Origin: Geobacteraceae bacterium
GTDB lineage: Bacteria > Desulfobacterota > Desulfuromonadia > Geobacterales > Pseudopelobacteraceae
DNA: 64,000 bases
NCBI GenBank assembly: GCA_021286935.1
Contig: JAJTBI010000008.1
Coordinates: 1 to 64,000 of the forward strand
Reading direction: 5' to 3'
Made by a program: the position numbers and the translations under genes. The notes beneath the pieces were generated by a model. That model was not told where the DNA came from. It did no database searches and saw only the letters and a list, made by a program, of their open reading frames with translations. Of the stretch, positions 30,212 to 38,641 are shown one piece after another (positions within the stretch are counted from its first letter, which is position 1; every line of letters starts with the position of its first letter).

Positions 30212-31003
30212 ATGAAGACACGTCTGAGCACACTCATTACACTGATTTTACTCTGTTGTGCTGCCACCTCCTTTGCGGCCCACCCCTTAAGCACCGATGA
30301 TGCCGGTACCCAGGGAATGCTCAAATTCCAGGTAGAAGCAACCGGAGAATTTTCATGGGACAAGGATACCGACAACGGCGTTACCACGAAAATCAATCAG
30401 CAGGCTCTTGGACTTACTCTGACAGGCGGTATATTTGACAGCCTGGACGCCTCAATTTCGTTCCCGTATCTACTGCAACAGGTCAAACAAAATGATGTCA
30501 CGGTTCTTGACGATAGCGGTCTGGCCGATATCACCCTTGCCCTGAAGTGGCGTTTTCTGGAACTGGGACCGGTCAGCCTGGCGGTCAAACCAAGCATGAA
30601 CATTCCCAACGGCGACCGGGACAAAGGGCTGGGAGCGGGCCGCACCGGCTATGCCGCCACCCTGATCTCAACCGTTGATCTCAAGCCAGTCACAGTCCAT
30701 GCCAACCTTGGTTACGTGCATCAGGATCATATTGACGCTGACCGTCCCGACAATCGCAGTGACTTCTGGAAAATGTCGCTGGCTGCCGGAGTTGCCGTAA
30801 CGAAGAACCTGCAGATTGTTGCTGAAGTAGGTACCACCACCAGCACCCTACAGACCTCCAATGTCTGGCCCTCCTATATAACCGGTGGCCTGATCTACTC
30901 GCTGAACGACAAACTCGATCTTGATCTGGGTGTGCGTGGCGGCTTCAACAAGCCTGCTACAGACCTGACCATGCTGACCGGCGTCACCTTCCGTTTTCCG
31001 TAA
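30212..31003 (+). CDS. Outer-membrane beta-barrel protein, phenol-degradation meta-pathway (MetA-like) family
   Basis: The protein has a signal peptide (MKTRLSTLITLILLCCAATSFA), then mature HPLSTDDAGTQG and alternating hydrophobic strands ending in the aromatic terminus VTFRFP. This suggests an outer-membrane barrel. The N-terminal DDAGTQG motif and length (263) recall the family labelled phenol MetA degradation/transporter-like, though no substrate is indicated. A monocistronic look is supported by a following terminator. Confidence 0.65.
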   Translation: MKTRLSTLITLILLCCAATSFAAHPLSTDDAGTQGMLKFQVEATGEFSWDKDTDNGVTTKINQQALGLTLTGGIFDSLDASISFPYLLQQVKQNDVTVLDDSGLADITLALKWRFLELGPVSLAVKPSMNIPNGDRDKGLGAGRTGYAATLISTVDLKPVTVHANLGYVHQDHIDADRPDNRSDFWKMSLAAGVAVTKNLQIVAEVGTTTSTLQTSNVWPSYITGGLIYSLNDKLDLDLGVRGGFNKPATDLTMLTGVTFRFP

Positions 31004-31023
31004 CTCACCAACCTTCAACTAAC

Positions 31024-31058
31024 AAGTCGGTTACAGGTTCTCCCTGCAACCGACTTTG
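31024..31058 (+). terminator. Hairpin terminator after the barrel gene
   Basis: AAGTCGGTTACAGG pairs with CCCTGCAACCGACTT around a 4-nt loop with one bulge, followed by a short T-rich tail. Confidence 0.7.
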
Positions 31059-31342
31059 CGTATCTGGCCCATGGCCAACTACACCGTTGATCAACTTATC
31101 AACCTCCAGTAGGTACAAGGCCTGCTGGAGGCCCACATCCGCATTCCAGGCATTAATTCCTCGCAGTTGAACGGTTTTGTGTCGCCCCCTGAGTGTATCC
31201 AGCAGACACAACATGTCCACCCAAGGCACAATCGTCCATCAAAAATACTGATAACATATTGATTTCATGAAGCTGCTATTTTGGCATGAGCGATGCTAGA
31301 ACCTTATTGAAAGAGAGCCTAAAGCATACAAAGGGGGCAGCC
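31059..31342. other. Gap with no intact gene; possible STAS-domain relic on the minus strand
   Basis: No convincing gene is present. The minus strand (31229 towards 31060) can be read as VDMLCLLDTLRGRHKTVQLR, then a LEVDKLI run. This vaguely follows the C-terminal half of a STAS fold, but it runs into the terminator and has no clear ribosome-binding site. I treat it as a possible decayed fragment. Confidence 0.3.
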
Positions 31343-31570
31343 ATGTCACAGGGAACGATAGAACAGGTACTGGGGCGGATGTTAACTGATGACCGTTTTC
31401 GACGCCGGGCCATGTTGTCATTGGAAGAGACACTGCAGAAGGAAGGATACAACCTGAGCAGCAGAGAGCTGAAATCAATTAAACAGGTTGATATGCTCCG
31501 TCTTGAAATCGTAGCACATGATATGGATATGGTACTGAAACGTTTTAATGGGTGGCTTCCGCACTGTTAA
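31343..31570 (+). CDS. Small leader-like peptide, similar to RiPP-precursor-type domains (tentative)
   Basis: This 75-residue frame starts at the ATG after AAGGGGG. It reads TIEQVLGRMLTDDRFRRRAM, then SLEETLQKEGYNLSSRELKS. The pattern (one helix ending LTDDxFR, a spacer, then a second helix) resembles short precursor or leader domains seen in RiPP-like families such as Franean1_4349 and Nif11, from memory. No modification enzyme or exporter is nearby, so it may be an orphan or have another role. A GTG 57 nt upstream is also in frame. Confidence 0.5.
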   Translation: MSQGTIEQVLGRMLTDDRFRRRAMLSLEETLQKEGYNLSSRELKSIKQVDMLRLEIVAHDMDMVLKRFNGWLPHC

Positions 31571-31639
31571 AATTTTCGGTATACGCGTTTAAAAGTAATC
31601 TGGGTTGTCGTGGCAAGTACAGCACGAAATTGACTGCAT

Positions 31640-31815
31640 ACTTTGAGGCCTGCGAACCGCTTCTTGCATCTGCCTCGGTAGAGTTGCATGGCCTGTCAAT
31701 TGTCTACAACATTATTGTAAATAAGCATCAAGGCTCCATTGATGTGTCCAGCACCCCGGGTACCGGTACGACATTTACCATCACGCTACCGGTAAAAATG
31801 CAGCCGGCTGATTAA
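31640..31815 (+). pseudogene. C-terminal relic of a sensor histidine kinase
   Basis: The only recognisable part is GLSIVYNIIVNKHQGSIDVS followed by STPGTGTTFTITLP, the end of a HATPase_c domain. The sequence just before it (YFEACEPLLASASVELH) no longer matches the expected FEPFFTTK...GTGLG segment. No N- or G1-box or dimerisation domain is present, so this is a truncated remnant. Confidence 0.75.
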
Positions 31816-32134
31816 TGAGCTACACATAAGAACCTCTTGCAACATGTAGTGCGGAATGGATGAAACGAGCACGACGTAATGCAGTAGGCAGCCTCCGCCG
31901 TAGTTTTGCAAGAGGCTCACCATAAAATGCCCATGGTTAGGACACAGCTCGTATTTTAATTATTGCAAACGGACTTTAATTTAATTAGAGTCCGCTTGTC
32001 GCATTACATCACAGACTCCCAATTTGTTTACGTTTATCAAAAACGTATTTGATTTTAATCTTTGCCCTCATTTTTAATGCAAACAGCCGTTATCAATTGA
32101 CACTTTGAATTGATGTCCATCCCAAAGGAGGTCC
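31816..32134. other. AT-rich intergenic region upstream of the chemoreceptor
   Basis: It holds a palindromic element (31835-31915) and a second hairpin, CAAACGGACT (31966-31975) with AGTCCGCTTG (31989-31998), one mismatch and an AT loop. This is followed by AT-rich sequence leading to AGGAGG at 32126-32131. No open reading frame is convincing. Confidence 0.6.
31835..31915 (+). repeat. Short palindromic element (copy E), distant relative of A-D
   Basis: CCTCTTGCAA at the left pairs with TTGCAAGAGG at the right, and the adjoining GTAGTGCGG/CCGCCGTAG also partly pair. The centre reads GACGTAATG...GCCTCCGC, resembling the core of elements A-D but without the second GTAC. It follows the decayed kinase. 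Confidence 0.45.
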
Positions 32135-32140
32135 ATGCCT

Positions 32141-34546
32141 ATGCTTAGCTTCGGCACCATTAAGTCAAAACTGATCTTTCTTGTCGGCATCCTGTCGATC
32201 GGCATGGTAATCATCGGCCTGATTGGCATAGCTGGCACAAGAAACGCCAATCAGGGGATGCAGGATATGTACTCGCAAAACCTTATTCCGATGCAGCAGG
32301 TTGCCACATTGCGTGGCGGTATCAACACCACCCTGCGTGAATTGGCCTTTGCCGCGATTCATGACCCCTCTAACCCGGTCAGCACGTTGCACGATCACCC
32401 GGTTAACATGCATACCGATAGTATTCAGAAGAGCCTGTCTGAAATCGATAAAACCTGGAAAGAGTATGAGAAACTGATTAGCTCCCCTGAAGAAAAAAAG
32501 CTGGCACTGGAGTACAACGACGCAAAAAATATCTTTCTTGAGAAAACCGTGCAACCAGCCCTGGCTCTGTTGAATCTGGGCAAATACCAGGAGGCAAACA
32601 CCTTGATCTTCAAGGGAGGCACTGCCCAGGCAAAGCAGGCAGCCACCGCAGCCCAGCAACTTCTGGAATATCAGCTGAAGCAATCAAAATCCACCTGCGA
32701 CAACAACCAGGCCGCTTACAAGCGCCTTGTAGCCACATCAATCATCAGCATCGTGGCAGGTTTGGGGCTGGCGCTACTCATGGGGTATCTGATCAGCCGC
32801 TCCATCGTCGGTTCAGCGCAACGTCTGATGGAGACAGCAGCACGGATTGAAAGCGGTGATCTTACGGCTCGCAGTAATTTATCCGGTAAGGACGAAATGT
32901 GTCAGATTGCCGCCTCATTTGACCGGATTGCCACCACGTTTACCAAAAGCATCAACGACCTTGCCGCATTGGGTGCCGAAGTAACCGCTGCAGCCTCAAA
33001 GGTCCACATGTCCTCTGAAGAACTTTCAGAAGGGGTACAGCAGGTCGCCTCAGAGGCCACCACGGTGGCAACTGCCGGAGAAGAGATGGCAGCCACCTCC
33101 GGGGATATTGCCTGTAACTGTCAGATGGCAGCGGAGGGATCGCAGCAGGCCACTTCCCAGGCCACCGACGGGGCTGCCATTATTAAAAACAGCATTGACG
33201 TCATGCAGAAAATTGCTGAGCAGGTACGCGATTCTGCCAGAACCGTTGAAGGGCTGGGGCAGCGTTCTGATCAGATTGGCCAGATCATCGGCACCATCCA
33301 GGACATTGCTGATCAGACCAACCTGCTAGCCTTAAACGCAGCCATTGAAGCGGCCCGAGCCGGTGAGATGGGGCGGGGTTTTGCCGTGGTTGCCGATGAG
33401 GTACGCGCCCTGGCCGAGCGAACCACCAAGGCAACCCGTGAAATTGACCAGATGATCAAGGCGATCCAGCATGAAACCAGAGCGGCAGTAGGCGTTATGG
33501 AAGAAGGGGTTGCGCAGGTTCACCAGGGTAGCCAGGAAGCAGCCCGTTCAGGTGAGGTTATTGAAGGGATTCTCAATCAGATCAGCAGCCTTTCCCTTCA
33601 GATCAGCCAGATTGCCACGGCTGCAGAAGAGCAGACAGCAACCACCAGCGAAATCAGCGGTAACATGCTGCATATCACCAATGTTGTAAACCAGAGCTCC
33701 CAGAATGCCCATGATTCTGCAATTGAGGCCAGCCACCTGAATGATCTGGCAGAAACATTGATGAACACCCTGGGGCAGTTTACGGTTGAAGAATCTGTGG
33801 AGCTGACCCTTAAAAAGGCCAAAAGTGCTCACATGATCTTTACCGGCAGAATCAGGGCCCACCTTAGCGCTGCCATTACCTTGGACCCCAATAAACTGAC
33901 GACACACCTGACCTGTGCCTTTGGCAAGTGGTACCAGAGCACCGGGCAAAAGAGCTGCGGACATCTCCCGATCTTCAAAGAGATTGATGCCCCCCATGCC
34001 AAGGTACATGACCTGGGTAAGCAGGCCATCCTGGCCTACAATGCCGGAGACAAGCAACGCGCCCATGATCTCAGTAAAGAGATGCAGAACCAATCCGACA
34101 AGTTAATGGGCATGATTGACCAGATGATGGGTGAGTCTGTTTCCCTGATGCAGTGGGGACCTCAGTTCAGCGTAAATATCCGTCAGTTTGATGACCAGCA
34201 TAAGCGGCTGATCGATATCGTGAACCAACTTAACGATGCCATCAACCAGGGCAAGGGACATGCAGCCCTGAAGTCGATCCTTGACAACCTGATCCAGTAC
34301 ACCGTGACCCACTTTAATGACGAAGAAAAGGTTATGTCACAGCACAATTACCCGGGACTTGATCAGCACATTAAACTGCACAATGAGTTAAAAAAGACCG
34401 CCGTAGAGCTGCAAAAGAAGTTTCAGAACAACAACACGGCCCTGAGTTCAGAGGTTATGGACTTTTTGCGTGGCTGGCTGATTAACCATATTCAGGGTGC
34501 TGACAAACAGTATGGCGTCTATCTAAACAGCAAAGGGCTTAACTAG
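32141..34546 (+). CDS. Methyl-accepting chemotaxis protein with CZB and C-terminal hemerythrin domains
   Basis: This is a transmembrane chemoreceptor of about 800 residues. TM1 is at about 10-32. A periplasmic four-helix-bundle sensor reaches about 195, TM2 is at about 196-220, and HAMP follows to about 275. The signalling hairpin tip (EMGRGFAVVADEVRALAERT) is near 410-430. After it comes a chemoreceptor zinc-binding segment (HLTCAFGKWYQSTG, about 590). A hemerythrin domain follows (about 665-800) with FDDQHKR, THFNDEE, HIKLH and NHIQGAD supplying di-iron ligands. It may sense redox/oxygen and zinc together. The second ATG (32141) is 9 nt from AGGAGG; the first (32135) is only 3 nt away. Confidence 0.93.
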   Translation: MLSFGTIKSKLIFLVGILSIGMVIIGLIGIAGTRNANQGMQDMYSQNLIPMQQVATLRGGINTTLRELAFAAIHDPSNPVSTLHDHPVNMHTDSIQKSLSEIDKTWKEYEKLISSPEEKKLALEYNDAKNIFLEKTVQPALALLNLGKYQEANTLIFKGGTAQAKQAATAAQQLLEYQLKQSKSTCDNNQAAYKRLVATSIISIVAGLGLALLMGYLISRSIVGSAQRLMETAARIESGDLTARSNLSGKDEMCQIAASFDRIATTFTKSINDLAALGAEVTAAASKVHMSSEELSEGVQQVASEATTVATAGEEMAATSGDIACNCQMAAEGSQQATSQATDGAAIIKNSIDVMQKIAEQVRDSARTVEGLGQRSDQIGQIIGTIQDIADQTNLLALNAAIEAARAGEMGRGFAVVADEVRALAERTTKATREIDQMIKAIQHETRAAVGVMEEGVAQVHQGSQEAARSGEVIEGILNQISSLSLQISQIATAAEEQTATTSEISGNMLHITNVVNQSSQNAHDSAIEASHLNDLAETLMNTLGQFTVEESVELTLKKAKSAHMIFTGRIRAHLSAAITLDPNKLTTHLTCAFGKWYQSTGQKSCGHLPIFKEIDAPHAKVHDLGKQAILAYNAGDKQRAHDLSKEMQNQSDKLMGMIDQMMGESVSLMQWGPQFSVNIRQFDDQHKRLIDIVNQLNDAINQGKGHAALKSILDNLIQYTVTHFNDEEKVMSQHNYPGLDQHIKLHNELKKTAVELQKKFQNNNTALSSEVMDFLRGWLINHIQGADKQYGVYLNSKGLN

Positions 34547-34577
34547 CCGAAGCGTTAGATCACAACTTTAGCAGCGC

Positions 34578-34612
34578 CGGTGGCCCCTTTGCTTCTGAAA
34601 GGGGCCACCGTT
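34578..34612 (+). terminator. Intrinsic terminator after the chemoreceptor
   Basis: A 13-bp stem CGGTGGCCCCTTT / AAAGGGGCCACCG with a 7-nt loop is followed by TTGT. Confidence 0.9.
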
Positions 34613-34757
34613 GTATCAGCATGGCACCTGCCATGAGTTAACGAAACAGATTCATGGCATCATACCGTTTAGCAGGATTCTGCTGTTGCAGAGGTTGCCG
34701 AAAAAAGGTACAAAAGGGCCTTAAAAGAAACGTACACCTGACTGAAATGAGAGCACC

Positions 34758-35877
34758 ATGTACCGCGAAGAAGTTACACAGCTTGATGATCTGACCAACC
34801 GCATCTCCTCCCTTCGGAGGTCTCTTTGACCTGGATAGCAAACGGGAAGAGCTGCAGGAGCTTGATGCCCGTATCGCTGCCCCCGGTTTCTGGGATGACC
34901 CCTCCGGCTCTCAGGATATCCTGAAGAAACGCACCGTTATAGAAAAAATGCTGCAGTCGTGGGACTCACTCAACCGCCAGGCCGATGATGTACGGGTGAT
35001 GATTGAGCTGGGAGCGGAGGCTGAGGACGAAGATACTCTGGCCGAAGTCCACGGCATGAATGAGCGCCTGAAAACCGGCGTTGAGGAGGCCGAGTTCCAG
35101 CGGATGCTCTCCGGCACCCATGACCGCAACGGCTGTTTCGTATCAGTCAACTCCGGTGCTGGCGGCACAGAATCCCAGGACTGGGCCAATATGCTGCTGC
35201 GGATGCTGCTGCGCTACTGTGAGAAAAAGGGGTGGAAGACCGCCATTACCGATTATCAGGATGGTGAAGAGGCAGGACTTAAATCTGCCACCTTTAGCGT
35301 TTCCGGCGAATTTGCCTATGGCCACCTCAAGGCCGAGGCCGGCGTACATCGCCTGGTACGGCTTTCTCCCTTTGACAGCAACAACCGCCGCCACACCTCC
35401 TTTGCCTCGGTCTTTGTCTTTCCTGAGATTGAAGAAGAGGATATCGACATCCGCATTGCAGATTCTGACCTGCGGGTAGACACCTACCGCTCCAGCGGAT
35501 CAGGTGGTCAGCACGTTAACACCACCGATTCTGCGGTACGGATCACCCACCTCCCCACCAACATTGTGGTTGCCTGCCAGTCTGAGCGGAGCCAGATCCT
35601 GAACCGTGCCACTGCCATGAAGGTGCTGCGGGCCAAGCTGTATGAGAAGGAGATGGAAGAGCGTAACGCCAAGGCATCAGAGATTGCCGGTGAAAAGCGG
35701 GAGATCGGCTGGGGCAGCCAGATCCGCTCCTATGTGCTGCATCCCTACAAAATGGTAAAAGATCTGCGAACCGGCGTCGAATCAGGCAACCCGGATTCAG
35801 TGCTTGATGGCGCCTTGGACGATTTTGTGATTCCGTTTCTGATGGGTGTTCGACGTGATGTCAAGGATGAGGACTAG
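34758..35877 (+). CDS. prfB: Peptide chain release factor 2, with programmed +1 frameshift
   Basis: RF2 reads UAA and UGA. The zero frame from ATG 34758 gives MYREEVTQLDDLTNRISSLR, three more codons (AGG TCT CTT), then TGA at 34827-34829. A +1 slip on CTTTGAC continues into the main frame (DLDSKREELQELDARI) to 35877, giving about 372 residues. CGGAGG lies 3 nt before the slip codon, as in E. coli. The codon-recognition tripeptide SPF (RLSPFDSNN) and the catalytic GGQ (SSGSGGQHVN) confirm RF2 rather than RF1. Confidence 0.97.
34815..34830 (+). promoter_or_regulatory. prfB autoregulatory frameshift site
   Basis: An internal Shine-Dalgarno CGGAGG (34815-34820), a 3-nt spacer and CTT TGA C (34824-34830) make the classical RF2 recoding site. 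When RF2 is scarce the ribosome slips +1 at the UGA and makes the full protein. Confidence 0.95.
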
Positions 35878-35880
35878 GCC

Positions 35881-36786
35881 ATGAAACATCTCTTGCATAT
35901 CTGCTATCTTATTGTATTAACATTGCTATTCACTGCCACCCAGGGCTGTGCATCGCCACATACAACCAAAAAACGGACAGAGCCACTTAAAACCGGCAGT
36001 AGTGTTAAATACGCCAAAGGGGTGAGCCGGCTGGGATTTGCGATCCAGATGGGGGCCTTTTCCGATGTAAAAAATGCCGAGCGTTTTGCCAATCGGTTGC
36101 AGGATAAGGGACTTGAGGCGTTCTACTACCGCAAGGACAACGGCATCTATGCGGTACGATTTGGTGATTTTCCCACCAAAGAGAAGGCTCGTACCGCTGC
36201 CAATCGGCTGGTGGCGGACAAGCTGATTGACAGCTTCTACATCGCCCCACCTAATGAGGTGGTGTTTGCCAATTCCAAAGAGCCGGTCATTAAACAGAAT
36301 CGTCCCGAGCTGCATAAGCCGCTCAAGCCCTATCCGCCGCCAACCAATGAGCTGGGCCTGCCGGTTGAGGAGCCCACTGCCAAGCCACCAGCAACCAAAC
36401 CGGGAGAGCGGGACCTGGGCTTCATCGCCGCCCGCACCGCAGAACGGTTTGTGGGTATCCCGTACCAGTGGGGCGGCAACACCGTGGTGGATGGCCTGGA
36501 CTGCAGCGGCTTTACCAAGGCGGTCTATAATCTCTGCGGCATCAACATCCCCCGTACTTCACGGGAACAGTACAAGGCCGGCAACCCGATCAACAAAGCT
36601 GAACTACGGGATGGTGACCTGGTCTTTTTTGGTGCTTCAGAATCATCCATTACCCATGTCGGTATCTATGTCGGCAATGGCAAATTTGTGCATGCCCCCA
36701 AGCGGGGTGAAGATATCAAAACCGCATCCGTTGAAGAATCCTACTTCGAGCGCCGTTTTGTGGGCGCCCGACGCTATATTCAATAA
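35881..36786 (+). CDS. SPOR and NlpC/P60 domain lipoprotein (peptidoglycan endopeptidase)
   Basis: This is a predicted lipoprotein with a lipobox ending at Cys23 (TQGC). A SPOR domain (about 50-125, FAIQMGAFSDVKNAERFANR) would target it to septal denuded glycan. After a Pro-rich linker comes an NlpC/P60 peptidase. Its nucleophile is Cys208 (GLDCSGF), with His in THVGIYVG and FVHAP. It probably cleaves stem peptides during division or remodelling. It starts 3 nt after prfB. Confidence 0.9.
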   Translation: MKHLLHICYLIVLTLLFTATQGCASPHTTKKRTEPLKTGSSVKYAKGVSRLGFAIQMGAFSDVKNAERFANRLQDKGLEAFYYRKDNGIYAVRFGDFPTKEKARTAANRLVADKLIDSFYIAPPNEVVFANSKEPVIKQNRPELHKPLKPYPPPTNELGLPVEEPTAKPPATKPGERDLGFIAARTAERFVGIPYQWGGNTVVDGLDCSGFTKAVYNLCGINIPRTSREQYKAGNPINKAELRDGDLVFFGASESSITHVGIYVGNGKFVHAPKRGEDIKTASVEESYFERRFVGARRYIQ

Positions 36787-36800
36787 GGCAGGAGCAAATC

Positions 36801-38042
36801 ATGGCAATTATCAAACCGTTTGAGGCCCTGCGGCCTCCTGTACACCTGGCCCCCCGCGTGGCCGCCCTCCCCTATGATGTGATGGATGTGGAAGAGGCCC
36901 GCCAGATGGCTGGCGAAAATAGCGATTCATTTCTGCATATCTCCAGACCGGAGATTGATCTGCCTGCCTCAGTTGACCCCCATGCCGACGAGGTGCACCG
37001 CCAGGGCAAGCTGAATCTGCAGAGTTTTATTGAACGCAAGGTACTGATTCAGGAGGATGCCCCCTGCTACTACATCTATCGTCAGAGAATGGGTTCCATC
37101 ATCCAGACCGGGCTGGTGGCCTGCGCAGCGGTTGATGATTATGTGACCGGCGCCATCAAGAAGCATGAGCACACCAGGGCAGACAAGGAAGAGGACCGGA
37201 TCAAGCATATTGATACCCTTGATGCCAATGACGAACCGGTCTTCTACATCTTCCGCGATAATCCGGAGGTAGAGACCATATTGTCTGACGCCTCGTACGA
37301 GCCACCGGATTACAACTTCACTACCAATGACGGAGTTTCCCACAAGCTCTGGGTGGTTGCGGATCCGTATCTGATTGACCACCTGACCAAACTGTTTAGT
37401 GAGATACCAACCCTGTATGTTGCTGACGGGCACCACCGTAGTGCGGCCGCAGCAAAGGTACGCGACCTGCGTAAGGCTGCCAACCCCAACCATACCGGTA
37501 CTGAAGAATACAACTTCTTCCTGACGGTGATCTTCCCGGAAAGCCAACTGAACATCATGCCGTACAACCGGGTGGTTAAGGACCTGAACGGACTTGATGC
37601 TGCACAGTTTCTGGCCAGCGTTGCAACATGCTTTGAGGTTGCCCCGGCATCTGAAGCACTGGCACCAGAATCCCGGCATCAGTTCGGCATGTACCTTGGC
37701 GGCCAGTGGTACCAGCTACAGGCCAAGCCAGAACTGACTGACGAAGCCAACACCGTGGGACGACTGGATGTCTCGATCCTGCAGAACCACCTGTTGCATC
37801 CGGTACTGGGGATTGAAAATCCCCGCACGGATAAGCGGATCAGCTTTGTGGGTGGTATCCGCGGTCTGGATGAGCTGGTGCGGCTGGTGGACAGTGATGA
37901 GTATGCCGTTGCCTTTTCCATGTATCCCACCGGCATCAAAGAGTTGATGGATCTGGCTGATGACGACCAGATCATGCCGCCCAAGTCAACATGGTTTGAG
38001 CCGAAGCTGAGAAGCGGATTGTTTGTGCATCTGCTATCGTAG
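36801..38042 (+). CDS. DUF1015 family protein
   Basis: This 413-residue cytosolic protein has the DUF1015 hallmarks KPFEALRPPVHLAPRVAALPYDVM at the N-terminus and YVADGHHRSAAAAKVRD in the middle. The GHHR motif recalls a ParB/Srx-like nucleotide-binding signature, but no activity is established for the family that I know of. It follows the lipoprotein gene after 14 nt. Its TAG stop coincides with the left edge of element copy C. Confidence 0.88.
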   Translation: MAIIKPFEALRPPVHLAPRVAALPYDVMDVEEARQMAGENSDSFLHISRPEIDLPASVDPHADEVHRQGKLNLQSFIERKVLIQEDAPCYYIYRQRMGSIIQTGLVACAAVDDYVTGAIKKHEHTRADKEEDRIKHIDTLDANDEPVFYIFRDNPEVETILSDASYEPPDYNFTTNDGVSHKLWVVADPYLIDHLTKLFSEIPTLYVADGHHRSAAAAKVRDLRKAANPNHTGTEEYNFFLTVIFPESQLNIMPYNRVVKDLNGLDAAQFLASVATCFEVAPASEALAPESRHQFGMYLGGQWYQLQAKPELTDEANTVGRLDVSILQNHLLHPVLGIENPRTDKRISFVGGIRGLDELVRLVDSDEYAVAFSMYPTGIKELMDLADDDQIMPPKSTWFEPKLRSGLFVHLLS

Positions 38043-38164
38043 AAAACGGTCTTTTACCGTGATATCTGTGTAAGTCTTCAGTCGTTCTTGTGCAGCGTAC
38101 TCATAGGGTACGCCTCCGCGCACTCCTTCGACAGCCTTGATCTCACGAAAAAATCCTCGTTTTC
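38042..38164 (+). repeat. Intercistronic palindromic element, copy C
   Basis: This 123-bp imperfect palindrome overlaps the last base of the upstream TAG stop. Its right end abuts the GGAGG of the next gene. The outer arms are GAAAACGGTCTTTTACCG and CACGAAAAAATCCTCGTTTTC. The core is CTTGTGC (38087-38093), CGTAC, a 7-nt loop, then GTACGC and CTCCGCGC (to 38121). Confidence 0.88.
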
Positions 38165-38176
38165 GGAGGTTTATTT

Positions 38177-38641
38177 ATGCGTTACTGGCTCTTCAAATCA
38201 GAACCGGGTTGTTTTTCGTTCCAGGATCTGCAAGCCCGTCCCAACGCAACTGAGCATTGGGACGGGGTGCGCAACTTCCAGGCCCGCAACTTCCTAAGGG
38301 ATGAGATCAAGCCCGGTGACCGGGTACTGTTTTACCACAGCTCCATCCCTGAACCGGCAGTTGTTGGTCTCTGCACCGTAGTACGTGAAGGGTACCCGGA
38401 CCATACCGCACTTGATCCCCATGCTGACCATTTTGATCCCAAGGCAACGCCAGACAAACCGATCTGGTATATGGTTGATGTCCGGGCTGATCAAAAACTT
38501 CCCTCCGAAGTTCCGCTGGCTGTAATCCGTGAACATCCACTGCTGACCGGCATGCCGCTGGTTAATCGCAGCCGCCTTTCTATCCAGCCCATCACAGAAG
38601 AGCAGTACACCACTATTTTGCAGCTGGGAGGTCTGCCATGA
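38177..38641 (+). CDS. EVE domain protein
   Basis: This 154-residue stand-alone EVE (YTH-related PUA-like) domain has YWLFKSEPGCFSFQDL at the start, WDGVRNFQARNFLRDEIKPGD, and YHSSIPEPAVVGLCTV. EVE domains are thought to bind modified bases in DNA or RNA. GGAGG lies 7 nt before the ATG, directly after element copy C. It overlaps the following gene by ATGA. Confidence 0.92.
   Translation: MRYWLFKSEPGCFSFQDLQARPNATEHWDGVRNFQARNFLRDEIKPGDRVLFYHSSIPEPAVVGLCTVVREGYPDHTALDPHADHFDPKATPDKPIWYMVDVRADQKLPSEVPLAVIREHPLLTGMPLVNRSRLSIQPITEEQYTTILQLGGLP

Noticed and set aside
31005-31229. A 74-codon minus-strand frame with a STAS-like flavour
   Set aside because: It runs through the terminator of the barrel gene and has no good ribosome-binding site. 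I list it only as a possible relic, not as a gene.
32050-32110. GCCGTTAT upstream of the chemoreceptor as a sigma-28 -10 element
   Set aside because: The -10 resembles the consensus, but nothing like TAAA is found at the proper spacing upstream, so a flagellar-type promoter is not supported.
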